This document shows positions 51,996 through 64,000 of a stretch of 64,000 nucleotides of DNA, piece by piece. Origin of the DNA: Porites lobata. Taxonomy: Eukaryota > Cnidaria > Anthozoa > Scleractinia > Poritidae. Made by a program: the position numbers and the translations under genes. How positions within the stretch are numbered: the first letter of the stretch is position 1; every line of letters begins with the position of its first letter. Below the pieces are notes generated by a model that did not search any database, was not told where the DNA came from, and saw only the letters and a program-made list of their open reading frames with translations. The stretch spans positions 196,001 to 260,000 of the forward strand of contig CALNXK010000308.1 of NCBI GenBank assembly GCA_942486035.1, read 5' to 3'.

Positions 51996-54530
51996 AATTT
52001 TTTTTTCTGTTTTAATGCTTTTCTTGGCATTTCGTTTACGTGTTCGAATCTTGCTATATTGAAAGACGTTGTTTAGAATGCATAACAAGTTTGTTTTGTT
52101 TTTCGATTTATAAATTACGTGAAGAAATGTTTTACTATTCCATACGGGTTTAAGGTATGATAATTATTGGAGGACTGTCCACACCGCAACACCGCGGAAA
52201 AAATAACAAACATCGCATCACCGCAAAAAAACGTGGCCAAACACCGACATCGCAATTTTAAATTTTGTCCTTTGATTAATCTAGTCCAAATCTCCATATG
52301 ATTAGGGATCGAGGATCTCGGAGCTGGTTTAGTGATTAGTAGAGAGTGAGACTGACCTCAAGACTCTTTTTTTCACTTACTCTATTTTTGCGAACTCTAT
52401 TTTCAGTCATGCAGATAGAAAAATGCCTAATTAGCAGAAACAAAAGAACTCTTGCAAATCATTCCTAAATATTCACGTTTATTCATTTGATTGCTGCATA
52501 ATAAAGTATTGGGAAAGGTACAGTCATTGCCAGGGAAAATCGAGCTGCAATTTGCAAGAAAACGGCCTAACAAAGTTCGTGTGTGACTCCAAATCAATTT
52601 TTCCTATCTATGCCATATCATAAACCAGCGAAGGTTAATCAAGTATCCATCATGCAATAATATAATAGAAGGTTCATTTTGTTTGTATGTCGTTACATTC
52701 GAGTTTTCCTTGTCCTGTCCGAACGCCTGGAACAGGCTACGTCGAAAAATGTTGGCAAATTCTTTTGAACCATTAAGAGAGTGTCTCTGTAAGAGCGGTC
52801 CGGTTGATTTTGCTTGAGACAGATTTAGCTCATTTCTTGTGTGCTGCAAGACATTCATGTACCTATACTAAAACCAAAATCCGTTTGATCGGATCTCTTT
52901 ATTTTTCATAGTTTTACGGAAATTAAACTTCACTCGAGCGAAGGCCTGTCGTGACACTTCTCAAGACGTTAATTTGGGGCGACTTTGGAGGACAATTTAC
53001 AAAAAACTACGGGACTCAGCAAAAAACAAATACCACAGCCATGTCTATTAACTCCATGTTATCCATCGAGGCGACTTTCATGAACATCACGTTTCAATCA
53101 AGTAAACAGGAATACTTGAATGACACCTTATCGGTTCGCTTAAGTCACATACGCGAAAACCGATCAAATTCAAGGTATATTTTTGAAAAAGTGAGGCGTT
53201 CTTAACTGATCCAACTAATATAGCTAGGAAGTAGATGCCATAGAAAAAGTAACCAAAGAAAAAAACTTTGCGGCCCGACCTTTACTAAAACTCTATAACT
53301 CCGTGAACTTATCTAATTTTCGGCAATCTCCAAGTTTGGCCGCCATTTTGAGGGACTTGCCAACATGAAGCGTAGCAGATATAAATCGAGCAGGTAGATC
53401 TAAAACCGTCAAAAATACATACGAAAGCATTCAAATGAACTTCACTTTCAATTCAAGGGCCAAAATTTGAAATTGTTCGTTAAACCTATCTACCATTCCT
53501 ACATCCCTATGCGACCATTTCTTCCAACAAATCAAACACTACAACTAATTTTCGAATTCCCCTCGTCGATTCCACTGTAATAAATAACCTGTGCCACCCA
53601 AGCTTTGACTCGAATGTGAAGTACGAATCAAATAACATAACTGCTTCATCTTCGAGGCCATATCACGCTGGTATTTTGATTTTCTAATCGACACGAACGG
53701 TGATCAGGAAGTGATCGCCATGTTTACCTCATAAACGTGACCGCTGACCAGCCGCTGAGGGAAAACAGTACGGCACGGGGTGGGGTGGGTAGCGGGCTTA
53801 TCGTCATAAGATATTCGAATACATGCTAAAAAAGCTTTAGGACTTTCAGTCTAAACAGTGAAGGCATGCTTCGTGGTACCGACAACTTCTATTTTATTCT
53901 CATAACTTTTTCCTTTAAACTAGAGCTGGTATTAATTGATAGTTATTTAAATATTTTTAACCGAGGTACCCATGTGATCTTACTTAGGTGTTAATAAAAC
54001 TAGCAATGTACAATTTTTACCGTTTTCCACTTATAAGCCTGACATACAATTGTCAAGTGAACTATGTTAGTTTCAGCTCATTCCTTGATTCGATGTGACC
54101 TTTTATCACTTAACCCTATCCTTTTCATCTGAAATTTTCCTGGGCATTTTTTTTCATACGACAACGACAAAGAGTTTTATAAGTAAACCGATTTTTAAGT
54201 GTACCACGCTTATACCATTGTATATACAAATACATGCAAAAGGCCGGCTAAATAAGCTCCTCCTCCTGCTCCTAATTTTTTGGTTGCTTTCGCTCCATGC
54301 CTCTGCACGACTCCCTGTCGGCCGAAAAGGAAATTTGAAAGACTGCTATGTAGGACACCTTTTCTTTTTCATTTTCAGTTACCCTCTACAATAAAATAAA
54401 GTATGTAAAGATATAAAAAGCACAAAGGTTTTTACAAGTAAACTGTTTTTTTTGTGTACCACTCTTAATATATACATATACTTTGTTCTGGCAAAATGGT
54501 GGCTAAGAACGGCTGAATATATACCTACTT
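51996..54530. other. Gene-poor stretch
   Basis: No exon could be supported. An 84-codon plus-strand frame at 52951-53205 starts at GTG and has coding-like composition (SIEATFMNITFQS) but no splice context. Near 54178-54230 and 54430-54480 there is an imperfect direct repeat (AGTAAAC(C/T)G, GTGTACCAC(G/T)CTTA). 52165-52235 has CACCGC-rich words. Confidence 0.35.
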
Positions 54531-54695
54531 GGAAATAAAATGATGCTGTTTGGTTTCCCGTTAAAACATTACGCAAGAGTGACGCGTGTCGGTTCAAATT
54601 GTGACAAAACCACGTGAAAAAGTCAAAGGAAAACAGAAAAAAAGTGTAATTGCGTAATGTTTTAACGCGAAACCAAACAGTATCATTTTATTTCC
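54531..54695. mobile_element. Hairpin element, 46-bp arms
   Basis: Arms 54531-54576 and 54650-54695 (GGAAATAAAATGAT, CTGTTTGGTTTC, CGTTAAAACATTACGCAA on the left) are inverse copies with two mismatches over 46 bp. The spacer is 73 bp. It has no coding content. It may be a small MITE or a foldback unit; target duplications are not obvious. Confidence 0.85.
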
Positions 54696-55583
54696 ATATT
54701 ATGATTTTTTTAAAACATCTGTACTGGCGAATATATGCAAGGCAAATATTTCCCTTTGGTGAAAGAGCGATGCCATTTTAAACTGTTATTGAGTAAAAAG
54801 TGTTTCCAGTAAAAAGAAAGAAACCCAAAACCCATAATTAAACCCGGGCCTTTACATTCATTTCATGTTAACTCTCTCCGCAACCACTTCGCTACCACAT
54901 CGATCCACGCGCCACATAAATTTTCCTTGCCGCTAGCTATGACTTACTTTTGCATTTCACAGAGTTTGACATTTGTTTTGTTTCCAGTGAGCCAATATTC
55001 CCCATGACTCACACCTACTAACATGAATTGTTGTTCATCTCACCCGCCTTGGGCACAGGCAGCCCAAGGTCATGATCTGAGAGTGATAGATTTTTTTTGT
55101 TTGTTTTTTTTTTTATCTTATATTTCCATCTAGGTTCCGCGAAAGCTAGAAAATGTCCATAAATTAAATAGTTTCACTTGCCTTCAGCTCTAGGTGTCTT
55201 TGTATCTTCGAGAATAAGTAGGCACAAACAGAGGATGGGCGGAGGGGGAGGGTGAGCTTTACACAGCTGCTCGTGAGTTTTGGTTTTGTTGTTGCTGCAG
55301 TCTTGTTTGTGAGAAGAAAAAGTCACTGCGCGATACACCCAAATTTGCTTAGAGCAATGATCTGAAAAGATACAGCGTTCTTTACGCTGCAGTTTTTCAC
55401 TTTAACCCTTTTTACAAGAAGTGGCAAGTTAGGAAAATTAAATTCGGGGAAACTGCACGTGAACTTGTTGCTCATAATTAAATTTAAAATCTTATTTAAT
55501 TGCGTTAATGATGAATTCTCATGATCAGTATCTCTTGGCAGTCCTTGGAAGTATAAAATTGTACTACTGAGGTAGTAAAAACA
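54696..55583. other. Upstream region of the 55584 gene
   Basis: No TATA box or other promoter element can be supported. The sequence has T- and G-rich runs (55090-55115, 55228-55250). The ATG at 55584 is in the context AACAATGTC. Confidence 0.35.
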
Positions 55584-55968
55584 ATGTCATCAATTCGATG
55601 TTCTTTCTGGAGTAATGATAACCTTTGTGGTGCTCGCGATAATTCAAAGTTGTGTGAGCCAGCCGTTAGTCTGCCTTTAGCATCTCTAGACCGCGATGTA
55701 ACTCACTTTTTGGTTAAAGTTGGTGCTGGAGGCACCAAAACGTCAGCCTCGCACAGACTTCAACATTTTCCTGAGTACAAACTAATACTGAATCAAGCTG
55801 GAAGGTGTGGTGTCGGGAATGCGGAAATCAAGAAGATGATGATTTGTCCGCGTCACCGCCGTAAATTCACACGTTTACGAGAACTAACTGGACAATGTCA
55901 ACACCCTCTTCATAAAGGTGAAATTTCCAAATTGAAAAAACCCAAGAAGGTGACTGCAAACATTTCCC
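55584..55968 (+). CDS. Exon 1 of the transposase-like gene
   Basis: ATG at 55584, donor TTCCC|GTAAGT at 55969, phase 1, 128 codons with no stop. It carries a Cys/His pattern (CSFWSNDNLCG, KLCEP, MMICPRHRRKF, CQHPLHKG) suggesting a zinc-binding N-terminal domain. It is followed by a Lys-rich linker (KLKKPKKV). Confidence 0.8.
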
Positions 55969-56139
55969 GTAAGTAATGCTGAACATTTCTTGTTTGTCGT
56001 GAGTTATTTTGGGATAGCCTTGTGATGAACAAAGTCAAATTCTAAATTCAAGAATTCAAGTACCATTGACCATGGAATAAACCTAAAATATAACGATAAG
56101 CTATCTGATGTATTATTCATTTTTCCTTTCCTTCCAAAG

Positions 56140-56219
56140 CCATTTGCAAGACCTGCTTTAACGAAAAGATTCCAGAACTTCATTTAACTCCCGAAAGTGT
56201 AACTTCCATCGATCTAGAG
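56140..56219 (+). CDS. Exon 2 of the transposase-like gene
   Basis: Acceptor TTTCCTTCCAAAG ends at 56139, donor GAG|GTAATG at 56220. The 80 bp restore phase 0 and encode ICKTCFNEKIPEL and ESVTSIDLE after a split Pro codon. The CxxC pair extends the Cys pattern of exon 1. It is too short to stand alone as an open frame. Confidence 0.75.
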
Positions 56220-57344
56220 GTAATGTAAATATTGTAATCGCACGCGTTCAATCTCAAACATACTGCAGTTGGCTTTAAGGGTGAAAATATCCTCAGGGCT
56301 GTTGTCCTTAACCTCAAATACGGATGAGTCAAATTAACCGAGAGTTTTCTTTACTTACTGCGCGTTTCACAAAGATGCGAACTCTAAATCTCATAAGCCG
56401 CCTTCACGATTGCGTTTTTCGCTGCCGTCAATCATAATTACGATCACAAGCAACGAACCTTGAAACACGGAAACACACAAAAAGGATGGAAATCCACCAA
56501 TCACAAATCACAAACCATGACCTTTTGAACCCGTTAAAGTAAAGTTTTGTTTCCTAAGAGGTCCGCTAAGATGATTGACGGCAGCAAAAAACGCAATCGT
56601 TAGATGGCTTTTGAACTTCACAATTCGCATGTTTGTGAAAAGTGCAGTAAATAAAATATTCCAGCGATGAAAGGGATGTAAGGGGCAATACAACTCACAA
56701 CCAATGTCAACAATTGCTATTGCGTGACTATTTGCTGGCATTAGTAGTCTTTACAGTAGAGCAGAAGTAAGCTAAGAAATATTTATCGAGACAAGTGAAT
56801 TTTAAATACTTCAAGTAAAATAAAGCTTGACACAAAACCGTTTCTTTTTACTTTAGGTTAACTTAAGGCTATTTTCTCACGCAACGTAATTAAGATTGAT
56901 TGACATGGTTTGCCCTTCTCAAAGCTCTCAAGTTCCTTGAGACTTTTATTGAATCGTTTCAACTTTCCGTCCTTAATGATATGCAAAGTAAAATTACTTG
57001 AGATTTTACTTAGGCCTTCACACAAGCATTTTGGGTTAAGTAAAACTTAGCAGCTCTCATAGCCTGCGTAGCAGACGCCAGTGATTTTAGAGCGAAAGAA
57101 GAAAATCTCGTGGACGCGCGTGTTCCCGCGGCCTGTCCAAGAAAAAACAGAAAAGAAAAGCCGGCTCTTGCTATGCAGGCTACATCTCTGAAGTCTTACT
57201 TGACAACCTCGTGTAAAGACAACCACTGACAGAAAACCAGGTGCTTTTGTTTTGGTCCTTGAATCAAAATTCCAAATCGAACACTGTGACGTTATTATCC
57301 TCTCTCATCAGCTCTCACCTGTACAATCAATATTTTATTTTCAG
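56220..57344 (+). other. Intron 2 of the transposase-like gene
   Basis: A 1125-bp phase-0 intron between donor GTAATG and acceptor TATTTTATTTTCAG. It contains a small inverted-end element at 57060-57182. Confidence 0.7.
57060..57182. mobile_element. Short element with TAGCCTGC(G/A)TAGC ends
   Basis: Left end TAGCCTGCGTAGC; right end, in reverse complement, TAGCCTGCATAGC. It spans 123 bp and is intron-embedded. A related left end (TTAGCCTGCGTAGAAGGCG) appears at 63961, at the window edge. Confidence 0.6.
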
Positions 57345-60164
57345 GGCAGACAAGTTTTGTGAAGTGGAGGAGAGGATGAGGAGGTGGAAGTAGTACTGAA
57401 ATACGTTGATCAAGACAAGTCACTTATGTCAGGTACCCACTGTTCGTCACTGTTAGATTTTTCTCTGGATTCAACTTTGGAAACAAGCTCTGAATGCAGC
57501 CTATACACTGACGAAGCAGTGTTACCATGGCCTGAACTTGGAGAGCGGCAACAGGGTTATTACGTGCGTAAGGCTAGAGAGGTTATTGAAACAGCTTTCA
57601 ACTGTCTCGCTCCTGGAGGTGAAGCCGATTTGTGGTTTGCTACAATGAAGTCCATGCCGTTTTCTCAATAAAAGCCTGACGACATCACAGAAAGGCTAGT
57701 GGAGGCTTACAAGTTAGCTGATAACAGACACACACGAACGCAAATACTATCATCGTTTGTAAATGCATTTAGCAAAAGCCAACTAATGGAGATTATTCCA
57801 GGTATTTCTAAACGACAAATCGATGATGCCCTCAGACACGCCGACTTGAGAGGACCAGGAAAGCCGAGCAATGCTCCAGAAATTATTAGAGTGCGCCTTG
57901 ATGCAACGAGAACTGATCACTTTCTAGATTTTATTTATTCATCTTCCCTTTTGCAAGATGTATCATATGGTACAAAGTCGTTGAAGTTGGATGGCGGAGA
58001 GAAACTTCTTATACCAGCGGCTATGCGAACTTTAATTCCATCCCGAATCATTAAGCAATACCAAAGCTACTGCGAGAGCGTAACTTTTGAGCCATACAGT
58101 GAACGTACACTCTTCCGAATATTGGAGGCATGCTCTGCTTCAAAGCAGGTCTCGTTACAAGGACTTGATTACATCGCCACAGAAGGTGCGGAAGCTTTCG
58201 ATCAGTTGAAATCCATTGTAAACGTGCTGCAAGATAATGGCAATGATGTCACCTGGGCAAATTCTATCAAACAGACAAAACTCACACGGGCAGCAAAGAG
58301 AGATGTAAAGATCACTGTACCACGTTTTCGCTCAGTGATCCGAATAATAGAGACTACTCTGGTTCATGCAACCATGAGCATGAACTATCCTGTCATGAAT
58401 GTGCACGGCTTACTTGTTTAGTTGGAAAAATCGATGAGAAGTTAAATGACAAGAACGTTCCCTTGACAGAAGAACAAAGGGCTAGATCTCAGTATGACCA
58501 AAAAACGGGCCATAAATTCCATCCTCTTATGGAAGGCGCATTTGCTTCGTACAGTAGTCCAGGAAAAGGCTAACCAAGACGTCCTTACTAATCTTAATAA
58601 AGAAAGCACCCTTTTGATCATGGACTGAGCAATGAAATTTCTGCCAATGAAGTTCCGCGAAAGGATGGACGGCTTCTATGGTAGGCGTGGGAGAAGCTGG
58701 CATGGCATGTGACCTGTTCGATTAAGAGAGCTAGCGAAGATGAGGGGAGAGTTGAGGTGGACAAATTTGTTCACATCTTTGACTCCTGTACCCAGGATTG
58801 GTTCAGCGTTGCGTCAAAAGTCGAACACGTTCTTAGCGTAATTAGTTCTGATAACGCCGGTTGTTATCACAACACTGAGCTTCTCTTCAGTCTCAAAGCC
58901 ATGGGGGAAAGACATGGAGTGGAGTTTAAGCGCTATGATTTCTCTGATCCGCAATCCGGCAAAGATGTTTGCGACCGTAGAATTGCCTCGATGAAAACCC
59001 ACATGCTACGGTGTGTAAACGAGGGCCATGACATCACTGCTGCGGAAGAAATGAAAATTGCACTTGAATCTCATGAAGGCGTTAGGGGATGTCGATTTGC
59101 AGTCGTTGAAATTGATAAATCGACCCAAAATTCACAGGTGAAAAAGATCCCAGGTATCAGTTTCCTGAACAATTTTATGTTCTTTGATGATGGCATTCGG
59201 GCATGGAAAGCATATCAGATTGGAGAATGTCATTTTTATCCGTATTCTTCCCTTACAACCAATGCTCAAGGAGCTACAGCAATAAAAGGTCTTAATCAGT
59301 TTTCGTCACCATCTAATTGCTCTGGGGCTTCAGTGGCTGGACATTCTTCCATTTCGGGCGGCCTGTTCTCTTGTGAGGAAGAAGGATGTGTTAATATGTT
59401 TTCTACCTACAAAGAACTTTAGCATCATTTAGATGCGGAACGCCATCTCTTCGTGCAGGAGCAAGACACTGCGTACGATGTCATCAAGAAAAAGTGGGCC
59501 AGCATCTTATCAAACGTAAGCTTACAGAAACAGCGCACTTTTCCATCAATGCAGGCTGGTTATGAAGGCGTTTTGGATTGCCAAGAAGCAGTTGAGGGAT
59601 GGCCGCTTAAGACCGTCCAAAAGTCAAGCCGGATGTCTGAAGACGTTAGAAACTACTTAATCCAAAGGTTCAATGATGGAGCAAAGACATGCAACAAAGC
59701 AGATCCAAAACAGGTTGAACGTGAAATGAAACATGTAAGAAACATAACTGGTGGCTTATTATTCCAACCTTATGAGTGGCGTACCTCAAAGCAGATTGCA
59801 AGTTTTTTCTCAAATCTCTCAAAGTCTCAGCGTGCAAAGAACATTGATGAAGGAAACCATGGTATTGAAACTGAGGATGAGGAGCCAGACATCCAGGACA
59901 AAAACTTGCAACTGCTGCAGCTTGTCATAGAAAGTCAGGTACAGGCAGATCACCCAATTTTGTTCCAGGGCCATCATTTATGCCATCTAGCTACAGAGGG
60001 AAAGATCAAAACCCTTCGACTAGATACAATGAAAAAGGCATGTTTGTCGCTGGGCGTAGAAGTTACTGGATCCAAAGCAAGGAAGGACACTTGCTCTTGC
60101 ACTAGACAAGTACATTGGCACCCACCGATCCAAGAGCTACAAATACTGTCATGATAGGTGTTGA
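57345..60164 (+). pseudogene. Exon 3 of the transposase-like gene, multiply broken
   Basis: Open pieces are 57384-57671 and 57699-58421 (frame 0), 58424-58573 and 58709-59422 (frame 2), and 59453-60154 (frame 2), plus a last piece in frame 0 ending at TGA 60162-60164. Family-like segments are CSLYTDEAVLPWPELG, KLADNRHTRTQILSSF, a Cys/His cluster CNHEHELSCHECARLTC at about 58366-58416 in the shifted frame, MKFRERMDGFYGRRGRSWH near 58640-58700, and SSDNAGCYHN near 58850. LALALDKYIGTHRSKSYKYC is at the very end. The Cys/His cluster makes sense only in the shifted frame, which locates that indel between about 58300 and 58335. Confidence 0.8.
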
Positions 60165-61349
60165 ACATTGTTAATGCAATTACTTAAAGACGTTAACAGT
60201 CACCCTATTACATATAGTAAATGTTGAATTTTAATGGCTAAAAAGCAAAGAAAATATGTTCAGAATTCTTGTTGAATTTGACTGGCGTTCATGAACAATG
60301 AAAACAGTGTTGAGCTATAACAGCGCCTTTTTACCGTCATAAGTTTTCAAAATTCCTTTGCTCGATCAGCTTTCACCAGGCTTGGAAGGGTGAGGTTTTT
60401 TTTTTTTGAAATACGCTTTTCTGTAATTTTCACCCATCCACAAAAGGAAGCCAGAATTAGATGAAGTGATGCAATCTGGGAGAATATCTATATTTAACCA
60501 ACTTTAGTTTTAAGTGCAATTAGAAATATATGCAAATGAAAGAGCTCCAAACAGATTTTTTGAATATAAAAATGCCTCACTTAACCATCCTCTCATGTGA
60601 ACTGTTGGACCGGAAGTGTCTTTGTGAGCATCTCCAGCGGTGCATGTTCATATTTTGCCAGTTTTAGCGTTCAGGTGGAATTAGAAAGTAAAAGTGCTTC
60701 AGACAGTATTATTTAGGGTAAGTTATTGGAAAGTTTTTGGCTAATATACTCGATATAAGCTTAATTATAAGGGAAAAAAGACTAGACCGGAAGTGGCTGT
60801 ATTAGCATCTTCAAAGAGAGGCCGCACAGTGAAAAAGCCGTAACCTTAGTATTTTCTCCTTGTTTTCCCCATACCTAGGGCTAAACTTTCTGCTCATGTC
60901 GGAATTGTTTTATTTCAAAAGTGGGCACTCAAGTAAATCCGACTTAAATTTGGGTTATTTTCAGTTTCACTAAAAATGTCTTTAAGAGCATTAACTTAAC
61001 AATTATTTCACAAACAACAGAAATATTTCTTTGATCCATATGTTTTGCTATAAAACCCTTAAGGACAGAGATAATAAAAAGTGAGTTTATATTTGGCTTA
61101 AAATATCCCTGACATTGTAATCAAAGTATTGACAAGTGCCCAAAATAGGCTATAAAAAAAGCATTGGGAGACCCCAAAAAGGGTAACATCTAGAACTCAG
61201 CCCAAATAAGAGCAATGGAGCTGAAACTTGCATAAGTGACTAAGTGTACCAAATTTGAGCCAAATCGGCCGACCCCTATTTCCAAGCCTGCCCCGGTCTC
61301 TCAGGCAGAAGCTCTTAAAACCCTAAGAAAATCAATCTAAGAAACAGTA
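60165..61349. other. No gene recognised
   Basis: AT-rich sequence. No open frame, repeat pair or RNA gene could be supported. Confidence 0.4.
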
Positions 61350-62200
61350 AATTGCATTTACAACTGGCTCTTAAGTTTATAAGATTAAAAGACCTAGATG
61401 CTTACGACATTCACTCAACTCAGTCGATTTATTAATGTAAGAAGGAAGCTGATTCCACAAATACGAAGCTTTCTAAATTAAAGAATTGTGATAATATTGA
61501 TTATTATAGGATGTTTGCGTGAGACTGTGATCTCTGTTCCTTAAATTGTCGAGCAATATACGAGGTTCGAATAAATCAGAAATATAGTCAGCCTTAATTA
61601 TTTCGTTTTATACATTTAAAAAGGAGGGTAAGAGATTGATAGTACCGTCCATGTTCCAGTGATTGAATGTTTACATTGACAATATGAAATCATAATCTAA
61701 GCTTTTTCCGAAATTTAAAAGGGCTTTTAAAGCTTAATAGTTTGCAGATTCAAGTTTCTTGTTCAAAGTTTTGTTAATCCCTCATGGTAATGCCTACAAT
61801 ATTCAAGTGTGGAAGTGTATAAGCCTTGTTCAACATAAGTGCGATGTCAGCAGGCACCAGCTTTCTAAGTCGTCTCAGAGCTCTTACCTTGGCATAGCCC
61901 TCCTTTAAAAAAGTTAATGGGTGGTCGTTAAGGACAACTTATCGTCGATATGAACACCAAAAATATTCAGGAAGTCATTTATTCCGATAACAGAGTCGCC
62001 AATATGACGAGCAGGTTCATGGGAGTGTTTACCAGGATCATCGCTTGGGTTTTCTTGACATTGACGGAAAATAATTGGAGGCAAACGAGGATGAGCGATT
62101 CTCAAGATCTTTAAGACACAGTTCTAAAGCTGAAATGTTGGTATTGGTAACCACAGCGTAACAAAAAAAAAACACAGCCCGCATTTGGCCGTCTCTTTTA
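61350..62200 (-). pseudogene. LINE RT C-terminal remnant
   Basis: On the minus strand, in changing frames: TNISALELCLKDLENRSS, then GDSVIGINDFLNIFGVHIDD and KLSL (the GV.ID..L.F motif after the RT palm), then VRALRRLRKLVPADIALMLN and LPHLEYC. The end has YLWNQLPSYINKSTELSEC. These mark the thumb and C-terminal end of a non-LTR retrotransposon. Many stops; only the 3' part is present. Confidence 0.85.
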
Positions 62201-64000
62201 AGATGCTTTTTGGGGTACTTCTTCCAAACAAGTGTATCGCATTTCAATTTCGTGATAATTGTCACGCAACATCGCGTCGCTGGTTGCCGGCATGACAGTT
62301 TATTACTCATCGAATGTGTTGTGGTTACAATTAACAATCGCTTTAAATTTTTGGTTTGCAAACAAGTAAATACTTTTCTCATGAATTAAGTGAAGACGTG
62401 ATTAGATCGTAAGTCAGAACCTAACTGCTAAGGGCAACTGCCCAACAGTATGAACATCTTTTTTGTCCGGTCAAGTTATTTAAATTTTTCCAATAAAGTA
62501 ATCCGAAAATGTTTTGTGATAAGCTGAATGCAAAAGCAAGCTAATTTTAATTCGATGATGGAAAAAAGATAGCAAGGAAAGAAAAAAAAAACATCGAGCA
62601 GAACACTTCACCAGGACACCAAAACGTATGTAATAAAGATGGAATACTTTTTGAAATGTTCCTTGGGTAAAAAATATCAATTTTAATTAACAAAAAGTGG
62701 TTTTACAGCAAGGTTCTTGATGAGGAGGATGTGTTACTACTATCAATGTTGGCTGAACACATTAAGAACAGAAAAATGGTTAAAGTGTACTTTTCGGATT
62801 CATTTTCGTCTAGCGCGCTCGCTTTTGGGGACCAAAAACAAGCCTTCAGTGTGACAAACAGGAAGAATTGTTCTTTCTAAAGAATCCTTTCACAGCCGCT
62901 AAATATATATACTCTTGATGCTATAACATTCTGAAATATGGTTAAATTCACTGTGTCAACAAAGCACGAAACATTACTTTCTTTACACGGGTGTAAAAAA
63001 GAGAAAGAAAACCTAGATCACGATACAACATAGCTTTAAAGTAACTTTGAGAAATATGCAACAAACCTGGTGAAGATGAACAATAGATTAGCTTTCGTTT
63101 TTTCGTACGAGCGTTTTAAAAATGTCCTAATTTGCATAATTTGTGGAACTTTTACAATTGTTAGGCAATGAATACGGCAGGAAATAGAACGTGCATAATT
63201 ACGTCACGACTTAGTGATTTAAGTCACAGGGGAGTTTATACCCATATAAAAGCTGGAAAACACGTCATGTTTGAAAAACAACAGTTTCCCGCCTCTTTTT
63301 TACCGAGGGCCATGGCTTATATAAGAAGATTTTTCATCATTCATTACAACATACATGTACTTATTTAAGGAAAATTCTCGTTGAAAATAGTACTAGCCCA
63401 CGCATGATTTGCTTTTTTCCTTCGTTCCCCTTTCACTTACGATGTCCTTTCATATTTGCAAAATAACAGTTTCCTGGGCAATTTATTTATGAGCTATTTA
63501 TTTATTTTTTGATCCCAACTTTTGCTCCCCCACTTACATTTACTGGCACCGAAGAAAGCAGCATGCCTAGAAACAACTACAGAGTCATCGCATTTTTGAG
63601 TATAGTGTGCTCGTGCATTGTGTAAACATTTTATTCCTCGTTATGAATGTTTTTAAAGTTACAACAAAGGATACATCGAGTACATATTCCAATGTAAGTT
63701 ATTCCATTTTTTTTGTTAGTTTTTGAGGTCGCGAAAAATTTGAGCAATAGCGAAGAAAATGACCAGATGATACGGGCCAAATGAAGTGCAAGGAGATCGA
63801 TGAACGGTAAAGAAGCGTATTTCTTAAACACAAATGAGCAACGCATTGAAGTTAGCGTAGCAAAGCTGCTTTGGAATTTTTTTAAAATAGAAATTTAACT
63901 ACCATGTACATAGATGTATATATCAAGAATAAAGATGATATGTATGATGGATATTTATAATTAGCCTGCGTAGAAGGCGTCGAACTGGATATGGGATAGA
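62201..64000. other. No gene recognised; start of a repeat at the edge
   Basis: AT-rich sequence with short open frames only. The last 40 bases begin a repeat with TTAGCCTGCGTAGAAGGCG, related to the element end at 57060, and it is cut by the window. Confidence 0.4.

Larger units (their letters stand above)
55584..60164 (+). pseudogene. Intron-containing transposase-like gene, broken
   Basis: Three exons in consistent phase (55584-55968, 56140-56219, 57345-60164). Candidate RNase H-fold residues are Asp in LLIMD just before AMKFLPMKFRERM, Asp in SSDNAGCYHN, and acidic residues in YDFSDPQSGKDVCDR. A split C2H2-like finger lies near 59375-59445, and a SAP-like helix pair (TLRLDTMKKACLSLGVEV) is at the C-terminus. 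I recognise it as a widespread multi-copy family in cnidarians but cannot name it. Lesions: TGA 57360, TAA 57669, frameshift near 58300-58335, frameshift near 58540-58560, TGA 58626, frameshift near 58700, TAG 59420, frameshift near 60090. Several are substitutions, so this is real decay. Confidence 0.8.

Noticed and set aside
57360..58628. Reading the in-frame TGA codons of the transposase-like gene as selenocysteine or programmed readthrough
   Set aside because: TAA and TAG stops and several frameshifts occur in the same gene, so ordinary decay explains all of them.

Overview
This window reads as animal nuclear DNA. It is AT-rich, coding exons are short and separated by GT-AG introns, and most of the sequence is intronic or intergenic and packed with degenerate mobile elements (BEL/Pao LTR element, several non-LTR RT fragments, hAT-, TA- and TTAA-type miniature DNA elements). 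The mixture and the multi-copy gene families look cnidarian, most likely a stony coral or another anthozoan. That placement is inference from family resemblance; the species cannot be fixed from the sequence alone.

Region by region. 0-11 kb: no confident gene; four copies of a 62-bp palindromic repeat, a hAT MITE with a perfect 8-bp target duplication, fragments of a LINE 3' end and a further MITE. 11.4-28.4 kb, plus strand: exons of an APEX1-type AP endonuclease (base-excision repair). Five exons are recognisable, and the last exon is cut four bases after its splice acceptor by a 7.55-kb BEL/Pao retrotransposon (20695-28249, minus strand, two 362-bp LTRs differing at 5 positions). The exon resumes at the far side and runs to the stop codon at 28366-28368. 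The penultimate exon also carries two 1-bp deletions, so this copy looks inactivated. 28.4-38.6 kb: gene-poor, with a MITE, a 143-bp foldback hairpin, a 441-bp element built from many copies of a palindromic motif, and a decayed RT fragment. 38.6-42.0 kb, minus strand: the two 3' exons of a multi-pass membrane protein with a juxtamembrane cysteine-rich module and a cytoplasmic tail containing three 42-residue repeats. 44.2-49.4 kb: remnants of at least three LINEs. 50.1-51.2 kb: a 1.13-kb element flanked by TTAA with perfect 27-bp inverted ends. 51.4-54.7 kb: inverted repeats and a 46-bp-arm hairpin. 55.6-60.2 kb, plus strand: a three-exon gene of a transposase-like (candidate RNase H/DDE fold) family, broken by at least eight stops and frameshifts. 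61.3-62.2 kb: another minus-strand LINE remnant.

The strongest observation is the insertion of the BEL/Pao element into the APEX1 terminal exon. It is supported by reading frame and splice phase on both sides and by a short target-site duplication. No operon-like organisation, CRISPR array, rRNA or tRNA gene was recognised.
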